In this document: one piece after another, positions 1-6,220 of the stretch
Layout of the letters: the number at the start of each line of letters is the position of its first letter
Numbering within the stretch: the stretch's first letter is position 1
Translations under genes and position numbers: made by a program
Notes under the pieces: model-generated
The model's input: the letters and a program-made list of their open reading frames with translations, nothing else
What the model was told of the DNA's origin: nothing
Database searches by the model: none
DNA from: WLWS01 sp964639535
Lineage (GTDB): Bacteria; Pseudomonadota; Gammaproteobacteria; Eutrophobiales; Eutrophobiaceae
Direction of reading: 5' to 3'
Assembly: GCA_964639535.1 (NCBI GenBank)
Contig: CAZXDV010000139.1
Span: forward strand, 1-7,989
Length of the DNA stretch: 7,989 nucleotides

Positions 1-201
1 GGCATGATTGCCGCTACACTGGTTTTTGTAAATGCAGGTACGCAATTGGCAAAGATAGAAGAAGCAGGAGATATACTGTCTCCAGAGCTTGTTGCGTCGT
101 TTGTCCTACTTGGCCTGTTTCCCCTGATTACCAAGAAAATTCTCGATTTTGTTCGCGAGCGAAAGCTGGCCGCCGTGGAAGGCGGCAACGATGGAGTCTG
201 A
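1..201 (+). CDS. TVP38/TMEM64 family membrane protein, C-terminal fragment
   Basis: This is the end of a gene whose start lies before the window; the frame is open from base 1 to the TGA at 199-201, giving 66 residues. The visible part has the stretch FVNAGTQLAKIE, then DILSPEL, a hydrophobic segment (about ASFVLLGLFPLI) and a basic tail (KKILDFVRERK). From memory of the family, this VNAGTQLA...ILSP...LLGLFPL pattern is typical of the last part of TVP38/TMEM64 (SNARE-associated/DedA-like) inner-membrane proteins, whose biochemical role in bacteria is poorly defined. Support also comes from the next gene: TVP38-type genes are often found next to or fused with a mercuric-reductase-like flavoprotein, and here the two overlap by 11 bases. 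The family call rests on a short fragment, so the N-terminal domain cannot be checked. Confidence 0.72.
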   Translation, partial: GMIAATLVFVNAGTQLAKIEEAGDILSPELVASFVLLGLFPLITKKILDFVRERKLAAVEGGNDGV

Positions 202-1648
202 AAAACCCGGGAAGTTTGACCGCAACCTGGTTGTTATCGGGGCCGGCTCTGCCGGACTTGTATCTGCATATATCGCGGCAGCTGTGAGGGCAAAGGTCAC
301 GCTTATTGAAAAGCACAGGATGGGTGGCGATTGCCTTAACACCGGCTGTGTCCCTTCAAAAGCGCTGATCCGCTCGGCGAAAGTCGCTGCCCAGGCACGG
401 CGAGCCAGCGAACTGGGTTTCAAAAACATCCACGTCGAGTTTGATTTTGCTGACATCATGGACAGGGTACATCGGGTGATCAGTACCATAGAGCCCCATG
501 ACTCCGTGGAACGTTACACATCACTGGGCGTTGAATGCGTCGAGGGCGAAGCTCGCATCACGTCGCCCTGGACTGTCGAAGTAAACGGACAAACACTAAC
601 TACCCGCAATATCATCATCGCCACCGGGGCTCGACCCTTCGTGCCTCCCATCCCCGGTATTGAGGACATGGATTACCTGACTTCCGATACCGTGTGGAAC
701 TTGAGGGAGTTACCAAGACGCCTGGTGGTCCTGGGCGGCGGTCCTATCGGTTCAGAACTGGCCCAGGCATTTGCGCGCCTCGGTAGCAAGGTCAGCCAGG
801 TGGAAATGTTGCCGCGTATCCTGGTACGCGAAGATCCCGAAGTCTCGGAAATTGTCAGCGATAGTTTCAAAAATGATGGCATTAATGTGCTCACATCCCA
901 CAAGGCCCTGTCATTTAGAAAACAGGCAGGTCAGAAGCTGCTTGTTTGTGAGCACGAAGGCAAGGAAGTCGAAATAGAGTTTGACCAGCTACTGGTTGCT
1001 GTCGGCCGCAAGCCAAACGTAGAAGGCTTTGGTCTTGAAGAACTGGGCATAGCGCTGGATCAAGCAGGTACTGTTACGACCAACGAATACCTGCAAACCC
1101 TGCATGAAAACATTTTTGCCTGTGGAGACGTAGCAGGACCCTACCAGTTTACCCATACCGCTGCGCACCAGGCCTGGTATGCGGCGGTAAATGCCATGTT
1201 TGGCCGCTTCAGGAAATTCAGGGTGGATTACTCGGTCATTCCCTGGGCTACGTTTACCGAGCCCGAGGTTGCGCGGGTTGGGCTGAATGAAACTGAGGCG
1301 AAGGAGAAAGGTATTGCTTACGAAGTGAGTCACTATGGCATTGATGATCTTGACAGGGCCATCGCTGATGAAGAGGCCAGGGGCTTCGTAAAAGTGCTAA
1401 CTGTGCCCGGCAAGGATAAAATCCTCGGGGCAACCATCGTTGGCGATCACGCAGGTGAACTGATCACCGAGTACATCATGGCCATGAAACATGGCCTTGG
1501 TATGAACAAGATACTGGGCACAATCCACATATACCCTACCCTGTCCGAGGCAAACAAGTTCACTGCGGGCGTTTGGAAAAAAGCCCATGCACCGGAAAAA
1601 CTCCTGAACCTGGTGGAATGGTTTCACAAGTTCCAGCGTGGCGGCTAG
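191..1648 (+). CDS. FAD-dependent pyridine nucleotide-disulfide oxidoreductase, mercuric-reductase-like (Tyr replaces catalytic His)
   Basis: A 485-residue class I flavoprotein disulfide reductase. The N-terminal FAD fold has GAGSAG at 17-22, followed by the redox pair C48/C53 in GGDCLNTGCVPSK. The NAD(P)H-binding fold has GGGPIG at 182-187, and the second FAD contact is CGDVAG at 311-316. The C-terminal dimerisation domain ends with HIYPTLSEANK, where Y448 stands in place of the His of the usual HPT motif of dihydrolipoamide dehydrogenase and glutathione reductase. There is no N-terminal heavy-metal (GMTCxxC) domain and no C-terminal Cys pair, so true mercuric reductase activity is unlikely even though database names often say so. 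ATG 191 is preferred over the upstream in-frame start at 149 because GGAAGG at 177-182 sits 8 bases before it and because the GxGxxG fold then starts at a normal distance. The 11-base overlap with the TVP38-type gene implies translational coupling and a shared membrane-linked redox role. The substrate is unknown. Confidence 0.9.
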   Translation: MESEKPGKFDRNLVVIGAGSAGLVSAYIAAAVRAKVTLIEKHRMGGDCLNTGCVPSKALIRSAKVAAQARRASELGFKNIHVEFDFADIMDRVHRVISTIEPHDSVERYTSLGVECVEGEARITSPWTVEVNGQTLTTRNIIIATGARPFVPPIPGIEDMDYLTSDTVWNLRELPRRLVVLGGGPIGSELAQAFARLGSKVSQVEMLPRILVREDPEVSEIVSDSFKNDGINVLTSHKALSFRKQAGQKLLVCEHEGKEVEIEFDQLLVAVGRKPNVEGFGLEELGIALDQAGTVTTNEYLQTLHENIFACGDVAGPYQFTHTAAHQAWYAAVNAMFGRFRKFRVDYSVIPWATFTEPEVARVGLNETEAKEKGIAYEVSHYGIDDLDRAIADEEARGFVKVLTVPGKDKILGATIVGDHAGELITEYIMAMKHGLGMNKILGTIHIYPTLSEANKFTAGVWKKAHAPEKLLNLVEWFHKFQRGG

Positions 1649-1654
1649 AACCGG

Positions 1655-2536
1655 TCAGTCTCTATCCACGGGATCCTGGTGTATAAGAATATCTGCCGTG
1701 GGAAACCTTGTTCGCAGGCTGGATTCAACTTCACTGGCGATAGCATGTGCCTGGCCGAGACTTATCGAGCCATCAATATCGAGGTGAAGCTGGATAAAAA
1801 CATCCGTACCGGAGGTGCGCGTGCGAAGATCGTGGTAACCGGCTATGGCAGTTTGCGATTCAAGAAGATCAATTATTACTTGCCGCTGTTCCGGCAGTAG
1901 CTCGCGGTCCATTAGCTGGTCGAGGGATTGTTTTATGATTTTCCAGGCACTTGACACGATATAAAGGGCGATAAGCAGGGCAATAACCGGATCTGCCAGT
2001 TCCCAGCCAACATAGGTCGTCAATAGCAAAGCGATTATCACGCCTGTATTCAGGGCTATGTCACTGAAATAATGGATTGAATCAGCCTTGATGGCGACTG
2101 AACCGGTTTTCCTGGCCACGTATGACTGGTAGGTAACCAATGCTATGGTGGCAACAAGAGAAAACAACATCACCAGTAAGCCGATTTCACCCTGCACAAC
2201 GACTTTCGGATTGACGATACGGTTGATACTTTCCAGCACCAGGAATATGGATGAGCCCGTAATGAAAGCTGCCTGGCCGAGCCCTGCCAGGGGTTCCGCC
2301 TTGCCATGACCAAAGCGATGTTCGTCGTCGGCGGGTACCAGTGACTGGCGGACTGCAAATAAATTGAGAATGGATGCCAGGCAATCCAGTAGTGAGTCAA
2401 CCAGGCTGGAGAGAAGGGCTACAGAACCAGTGACCAGGAATGCCAGGATCTTGAAAATGATAAGACACAGCGCCACTGCAACCGAGGCATAAGTGGCACG
2501 GCGCATCAGGATTGCATGCTCTTCTCGATTTTCCAT
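1655..2536 (-). CDS. fieF: Cation diffusion facilitator, FieF/YiiP-type zinc/iron efflux transporter
   Basis: An inner-membrane proton-coupled exporter of Zn(II)/Fe(II) and related divalent metals. The 293-residue protein has the usual six membrane segments and a cytoplasmic C-terminal domain. All metal sites known from E. coli YiiP can be placed: site A D47, D51 (DSLLD), H155 and D159 (HYFSD); site B D70, H73 and H77 (DDEHRFGHG); site C H235, H251, H286 and D288. Numbering follows E. coli with offsets of +2, then +3. The ATG at 2536 is chosen because it aligns with the E. coli start and leaves an untranslated leader of about 50 bases after the promoter at 2593-2621. An in-frame TTG at 2578 would add 14 residues but would lie only about 8 bases after the predicted transcription start. 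No strong Shine-Dalgarno sequence is visible for ATG 2536. The gene diverges from gor and its stop is 6 bases from that of the reductase at 191-1648. Confidence 0.92.
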   Translation of the reverse strand: MENREEHAILMRRATYASVAVALCLIIFKILAFLVTGSVALLSSLVDSLLDCLASILNLFAVRQSLVPADDEHRFGHGKAEPLAGLGQAAFITGSSIFLVLESINRIVNPKVVVQGEIGLLVMLFSLVATIALVTYQSYVARKTGSVAIKADSIHYFSDIALNTGVIIALLLTTYVGWELADPVIALLIALYIVSSAWKIIKQSLDQLMDRELLPEQRQVIIDLLESQTAIAGYHDLRTRTSGTDVFIQLHLDIDGSISLGQAHAIASEVESSLRTRFPTADILIHQDPVDRD

Positions 2537-2592
2537 TGTGACGGATTGATTAACGATTCGATAAAGATACGCTTTCAAAGTAAACTAAACAA

Positions 2593-2621
2593 ATTATAGT
2601 AACCCCATTTTTTATTGGTAA
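2593..2621 (-). promoter_or_regulatory. Sigma-70-type promoter for the fieF-like gene
   Basis: Read on the minus strand, there is a perfect -10 TATAAT (2593-2598) and a -35 TTACCA (2616-2621; 4 of 6 consensus matches) separated by exactly 17 bases. The predicted transcription start is near 2586, about 50 bases before the ATG at 2536. The -10 overlaps a plus-strand TATAGT at 2595-2600, so a promoter for gor may use the same bases. This is a consensus match only. Confidence 0.6.
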
Positions 2622-2630
2622 ATTTAAACC

Positions 2631-3980
2631 ATGGCAGATTTTGATTTTGACTTGTTTGTAATTGGTGCCGGTTCCGGAGGAGTGCGCTGTGCGCGCATGT
2701 CGGCAGGCTTTGGTGCACGTGTAGGTATCGCCGAAGATCGCTACATGGGCGGCACCTGCGTCAATGTCGGCTGCGTACCGAAGAAATTATTCGTCTACGC
2801 TTCCCATTTCAGCGAGGACATGCACAATGCCAGCGGTCTTGGCTGGACTGTGAACCAGGCTAATTTTGACTGGCCCACCCTGCTGTCGAACAAGAACAAC
2901 GAGATTTCCAGGCTTAACGGTATCTACAAGGGATTGCTGGATAACACCGGCTGTACACTTTACGAGGACCGAGCCAGCGTGGTCGATGCTCACACCGTCA
3001 GCGTCGGTGAAAAAACCGTCACTGCCGAGCGCATCCTGGTGGCAACAGGTGGCTGGCCAAGCATTCCCGATATTCCGGGCAAGGAACACATCATCAGCTC
3101 CAACGAGGTATTCTTCCTCGATAAACTGCCCAGCAAAGTCGTCATAGTTGGCGGCGGTTATATCGCCGTGGAATTTGCCGGAATTTTTCATGGTCTCGGT
3201 GTCGATACCACCCTGCTCTACCGCGGCCCCCTGTTCCTGCGTGGCTTTGATGATGATCTTCGCCAGCAGTTGGCCGAAGAAATGCAGGCCAAGGGTATTA
3301 ATGTGCTATTTAATACAAACATCGATGCCATTGAGAAACAGGGCGATGAACTCCATGCGAGTTTGACTTCGGGTGAGAAACTAAGCGGAGACCTGGTGAT
3401 GTACGCCACCGGGCGCCATCCCAACACCATCGATATTGGTCTTGAAGAGGCAGGTGTAAACCTTGATAGCAAGGGTGCAATTATTGTCAACGAAGAATAC
3501 CAGAGCTCAGTGGAATCTATTTATGCCATTGGAGATGTCACCGACCGGGTTAACCTGACACCTGTTGCCACTGCCGAAGGCACGGTACTGGCGCGTCGAT
3601 TATTTGATGGGCAAAAAGGAAGCGTGGATTATGAAAATATTCCAAGCTGCGTGTTCAGTCAACCAAACCTCGGCACCGTGGGATTAACTGAAGCCGAAGC
3701 GCGTGAAGCATACGAAGACATCGAGGTCTATAAATCGAAATTTACCCCGATGAAGTTTTCCCTTTCGGACATTAGCGAGAAAACCTTACTCAAACTCATC
3801 GTGGATAAAAAGACGGACCGGGTCATCGGTGCACACATGCTCGGACCCGACGCAGGAGAAATAATCCAGGGGATTGGTATTGCCATAAAAGCGGGCGCCA
3901 CCAAGAAACACTTTGATACAACAATTGGTATTCACCCCACCACTGCGGAAGAATTTGTGACAATGCGAACACCCGCTTGA
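2631..3980 (+). CDS. gor: Glutathione-disulfide reductase (NADPH)
   Basis: Reduces glutathione disulfide to two glutathione molecules using NADPH and FAD in the cytoplasm, maintaining the thiol pool. It is 449 residues, against 450 for the E. coli enzyme. Visible parts in order: FAD-binding GAGSGG at 12-17; redox pair C43/C48 in GGTCVNVGCVPKK; NADPH fold GGGYIA at 174-179; R198 and R204, at the same positions as the two arginines that select NADPH over NADH in E. coli Gor; AIGDV before the second FAD contact; and the catalytic HPTTAEEF with H435 and E440. The set separates it clearly from dihydrolipoamide dehydrogenase and trypanothione reductase. No strong Shine-Dalgarno sequence precedes the ATG, and the leader is AT-rich. 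The gene diverges from the fieF-like gene with 94 bases between start codons, and converges on the Rieske gene. A perfectly intact enzyme is expected. Confidence 0.95.
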   Translation: MADFDFDLFVIGAGSGGVRCARMSAGFGARVGIAEDRYMGGTCVNVGCVPKKLFVYASHFSEDMHNASGLGWTVNQANFDWPTLLSNKNNEISRLNGIYKGLLDNTGCTLYEDRASVVDAHTVSVGEKTVTAERILVATGGWPSIPDIPGKEHIISSNEVFFLDKLPSKVVIVGGGYIAVEFAGIFHGLGVDTTLLYRGPLFLRGFDDDLRQQLAEEMQAKGINVLFNTNIDAIEKQGDELHASLTSGEKLSGDLVMYATGRHPNTIDIGLEEAGVNLDSKGAIIVNEEYQSSVESIYAIGDVTDRVNLTPVATAEGTVLARRLFDGQKGSVDYENIPSCVFSQPNLGTVGLTEAEAREAYEDIEVYKSKFTPMKFSLSDISEKTLLKLIVDKKTDRVIGAHMLGPDAGEIIQGIGIAIKAGATKKHFDTTIGIHPTTAEEFVTMRTPA

Positions 3981-4079
3981 GCCCGGCGGATTGAATTCCG
4001 CTCTGCCTTCGGTCGCGCCGAGAAGCGTTACAGGGAAGTGCCGCTTAGGAATCTCACGGACGAAATTTATTCGACCTTC
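3981..4079. other. Spacer between convergent gor and Rieske genes with weak hairpins
   Basis: This 99-base gap separates the ends of two convergent genes. It contains a short perfect inverted repeat, GCGGA (3986-3990) and TCCGC (3997-4001), around a 6-base loop, and a second imperfect hairpin around 4006-4025 (CTTCGG paired with CCGA..AG). Neither is followed by a run of T on either strand, so a classical intrinsic terminator cannot be called. A two-way termination role is possible from position alone. Confidence 0.25.
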
Positions 4080-5165
4080 CTAGTTCTCGTAAGCCGGGAT
4101 CGGCACACCCTTTTCAATAAGCAGGTTACGTACTGCCTGCACCACGGGAAATATCTCCTGGTTCCAGTCTTCTCCCTGGGCATCAAAGGCCGCCTGCTCC
4201 ATCTCCACGACCCATCGGTCCTCTGCAAAAATACCGTTGGTAAAGTAAATGATGAAAGGCCAGGCAATATCCAGTAGCAGGGGAACGTCGGGGCGCCTGA
4301 CATTGATTAAACCAAAGGTATGATTAATACGCTGTTCTGCATCCACCGGGACATAGGTGATCCACAGGTCCAGGGCCGGGTGATCAGCACCCGCGGTCCA
4401 GAACTTCAGTACCTGGTAGGGATAACAGGTGGTTACCGTCATCAGGTCTTTAGGTTTTTCTTCGGTGGCTTCACCACGTTTCCCCAGCATCACCTTCTCA
4501 CCCATGGGCTGCTTACCTTCACGACTGAAGGTGTAATCCACTTCGACCGAATCTTCATTCTCACGCAGACCCAGGAAGGTGGTTTTGATCTTGGACATGA
4601 TCCGGCGATGCAGGAACTGGTGGTTCATATCCATCAGGTTTTCATGCAGGAAGGAATAGTGGCAGCCAACCTTGTCATCCAGTACGCGGGTCTTGTACTT
4701 AGGATCGTGCCATGCGGGTACATCGGGGAATGGCACGGTCTCCGCCTTGCTGGCCTCACCTGGAAAGATAAAAACAAAACCGTAATCCTCACGACAGGGA
4801 TAGTGACGTACTCCACGGGGAATGGCTTCTGCCTTGCCCACGTAGGGAATATTCACGCACTTACCTTCACAATCGTATACCCAGCCGTGGTAGCAGCATT
4901 GTATGTTTTCGCCATCCACTACGCCCTGGGAAAGTGGTACCTGCCTGTGCGCACAGCGGTCCTCTAGGGCAAAGATCCTGCCACTCTCAGAGCGGACGAT
5001 GACCACCGGCTCGCCGGCGAAGGTCACGCCCACCGCCTTGCCCGGTTTTACCCTGTGGGAGCTGATTATGGGATACCAGTAATCGGGATGCGCACCGGTC
5101 TTGCGCAAGTCCGGCTGTTTTTCCTGTGCTTCGCCGGAAATCGGCACCTCAATTTTTGCTGACAT
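4080..5165 (-). CDS. Rieske [2Fe-2S] non-haem iron oxygenase, alpha subunit
   Basis: A 361-residue terminal oxygenase of the aromatic ring-hydroxylating/vanillate-demethylase/PaO-like superfamily. Such enzymes use electrons passed from a reductase to activate O2 for hydroxylation, demethylation or desaturation. The N-terminal Rieske domain has C71-x-H73 and C90-x2-H93 with 16 residues between, followed by GWVYDCEGKC. The catalytic domain has NLMDMNHQFLH with H182 and H186 as likely iron ligands, and D316 in AEDRWVVEMEQ as the likely third ligand. The two His are three residues apart, where VanA- and PaO-type enzymes usually have four. The ATG at 5165 follows AGGTG at 10 bases, an acceptable ribosome site. 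There is no signal peptide, so it is probably cytoplasmic; a hydrophobic stretch (about LLLDIAWPFIIYF) lies before the last ligand. No reductase or ferredoxin gene is next to it. The substrate cannot be inferred. Confidence 0.88.
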   Translation of the reverse strand: MSAKIEVPISGEAQEKQPDLRKTGAHPDYWYPIISSHRVKPGKAVGVTFAGEPVVIVRSESGRIFALEDRCAHRQVPLSQGVVDGENIQCCYHGWVYDCEGKCVNIPYVGKAEAIPRGVRHYPCREDYGFVFIFPGEASKAETVPFPDVPAWHDPKYKTRVLDDKVGCHYSFLHENLMDMNHQFLHRRIMSKIKTTFLGLRENEDSVEVDYTFSREGKQPMGEKVMLGKRGEATEEKPKDLMTVTTCYPYQVLKFWTAGADHPALDLWITYVPVDAEQRINHTFGLINVRRPDVPLLLDIAWPFIIYFTNGIFAEDRWVVEMEQAAFDAQGEDWNQEIFPVVQAVRNLLIEKGVPIPAYEN

Positions 5166-5201
5166 ACTGAACTGACACCTGTGCTTGGCTAATGGCAGCG
5201 C

Positions 5202-5207
5202 ATAATA
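5202..5207 (-). promoter_or_regulatory. Possible -10 element for the Rieske gene
   Basis: On the minus strand TATTAT (5 of 6 matches to TATAAT) would place the transcription start near 5195, about 30 bases before the ATG at 5165, which is a sensible distance. No good -35 lies 15-19 bases upstream; a TTGAGG at 5231-5236 is too far (23 bases). An activator-dependent promoter or a chance match are both possible. Confidence 0.3.
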
Positions 5208-5328
5208 GCAAATAAAGTCCCGAAAAACCGCCTCAATTACCTGTTTTTAGTCCAATTTTCGTTAATTTGGATAAGCTTCGGAAATGGGTTAAGGTTTGCC
5301 TCTTTTCACCACAGCGCCACACAACACC

Positions 5329-5333
5329 GGGAG
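5329..5333 (+). promoter_or_regulatory. Ribosome binding site deciding the TTG start of the methyltransferase gene
   Basis: GGGAG at 5329-5333 lies 9 bases before TTG 5343, giving the non-ATG start normal Shine-Dalgarno support. The next in-frame ATG comes only at 5457, at residue 39, and would remove the conserved HFGYW region, so the TTG start is preferred. Confidence 0.6.
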
Positions 5334-5342
5334 CATAAAGGC

Positions 5343-6179
5343 TTGAGTAAAAACAAGGAAAAATACAGCCGAGGGCGTTCTCTGGACCTTGTATACGTAT
5401 TCCTTCGCTACTTCTTTGAAACCGAGTACCTTCATTTTGGTTATTGGAAACCGGACATGGAACTCAAGTTTTCAAACCTCAAAGAAGCCCAGCACAACTA
5501 CATTGAGGAGCTTTTCAGGCTCATCCCGGATGATGTTAGAACCATCCTCGACGTTGGCTGTGGCTCAGGTGAAATGTCCAGGCAGTTGGTGCAGATGGGC
5601 TACGAGGTGGAAGCACTCTGCCCACCCAGTATCATGAGTGAAAACGCAGGACGTAAACTGGCTGGCAAGGCGACGCTGCATGAGTGCAAGTTCGAAGAAC
5701 TCGATATCGACAGGAAATATGACCTGGTCATCTTTTCCGAGAGCATCCAGTTTATTCAGATTAAGGATGCATTTGAGCAATGCAAGCGCTATGGAGACAA
5801 GTACATCCTTATCGCTGATCTGTTTAAACACGATATGCCCGAGAAAGGGCCTATCGGTGGCGGCAAGCCCTATTCAGAATTAAACAGGCAAAGAGACGAA
5901 TTCGGTTTCAGGGAAATAGAAAATGTCGATGTTACGGGCTATGTGGCAAGACACTTTGACCTTGAGCGAGATGCCATTCAAAACTTTATCAAGCCCATGG
6001 TTGATGTTTTCAAACGTATCATCGCCATCAAGAATTCCTTCCTGGTCAGGCTGGGTCTGCTTGCGTACCGCAAGAACCTGCAAAAGATGAAGAGCCGCTA
6101 CCTGGATAGCACCGACCGCAACAGTGAATCCTTCAAGAAATACAAGACTTACCGTTTTATCCTGCTTGGGATCACCTAG
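5343..6179 (+). CDS. Class I SAM-dependent methyltransferase, substrate unknown
   Basis: A 278-residue cytoplasmic protein starting at TTG with a good ribosome site. Motif I of the Rossmann-type SAM fold is clear: ILDVGCGSG at 68-76. An N-terminal region with ETEYLHFGYW (26-35) recalls the HFGYW lead-in found in several small-molecule methyltransferases. The second strand ends in YEVEALCPPS, without the usual acidic residue that binds the SAM ribose. The strand corresponding to motif post-II is probably YDLVIFSESIQF, and YILIADLFKHD looks like the next strand. The C-terminal third is basic and helical (for example RKNLQKMKSRY) and does not match a family I recognise. It diverges from the Rieske gene with 177 bases between start codons and is followed 41 bases later by the acetyltransferase gene, so they may share a transcript. 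I do not know the methyl acceptor. Confidence 0.82.
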   Translation: MSKNKEKYSRGRSLDLVYVFLRYFFETEYLHFGYWKPDMELKFSNLKEAQHNYIEELFRLIPDDVRTILDVGCGSGEMSRQLVQMGYEVEALCPPSIMSENAGRKLAGKATLHECKFEELDIDRKYDLVIFSESIQFIQIKDAFEQCKRYGDKYILIADLFKHDMPEKGPIGGGKPYSELNRQRDEFGFREIENVDVTGYVARHFDLERDAIQNFIKPMVDVFKRIIAIKNSFLVRLGLLAYRKNLQKMKSRYLDSTDRNSESFKKYKTYRFILLGIT

Positions 6180-6220
6180 TCATGGGGGTATGCCTGTTTT
6201 GATCGCACCCTGTAAAAACG

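Noticed and set aside
149..190. Earlier start for the MerA-like reductase adding 14 residues
   Set aside because: The extra residues have no family counterpart and lie deeper in the upstream gene, while ATG 191 has a well-placed ribosome site.
191..1648. Calling the first reductase merA or lpd
   Set aside because: It lacks the MerA metal-binding N-terminal domain and C-terminal Cys pair, and it lacks the HPT catalytic His of Lpd.
2537..2578. TTG start adding 14 residues to the FieF-like protein
   Set aside because: It has no Shine-Dalgarno sequence, would leave an almost leaderless mRNA from the predicted promoter, and extends beyond the E. coli FieF N-terminus.
2787..3191. A 134-codon minus-strand frame inside gor
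   Set aside because: It is antisense to conserved glutathione reductase sequence and has no independent features of a gene.
3986..4025. Intrinsic terminator for gor or the Rieske gene
   Set aside because: The stems are short or interrupted and no T-run follows on either strand.
4320..4967. A 215-codon open frame on the plus strand inside the Rieske gene
   Set aside because: It lies entirely antisense to a strongly conserved Rieske protein with all motifs intact, has no recognisable domain, and is the kind of shadow frame common opposite codon-biased genes.
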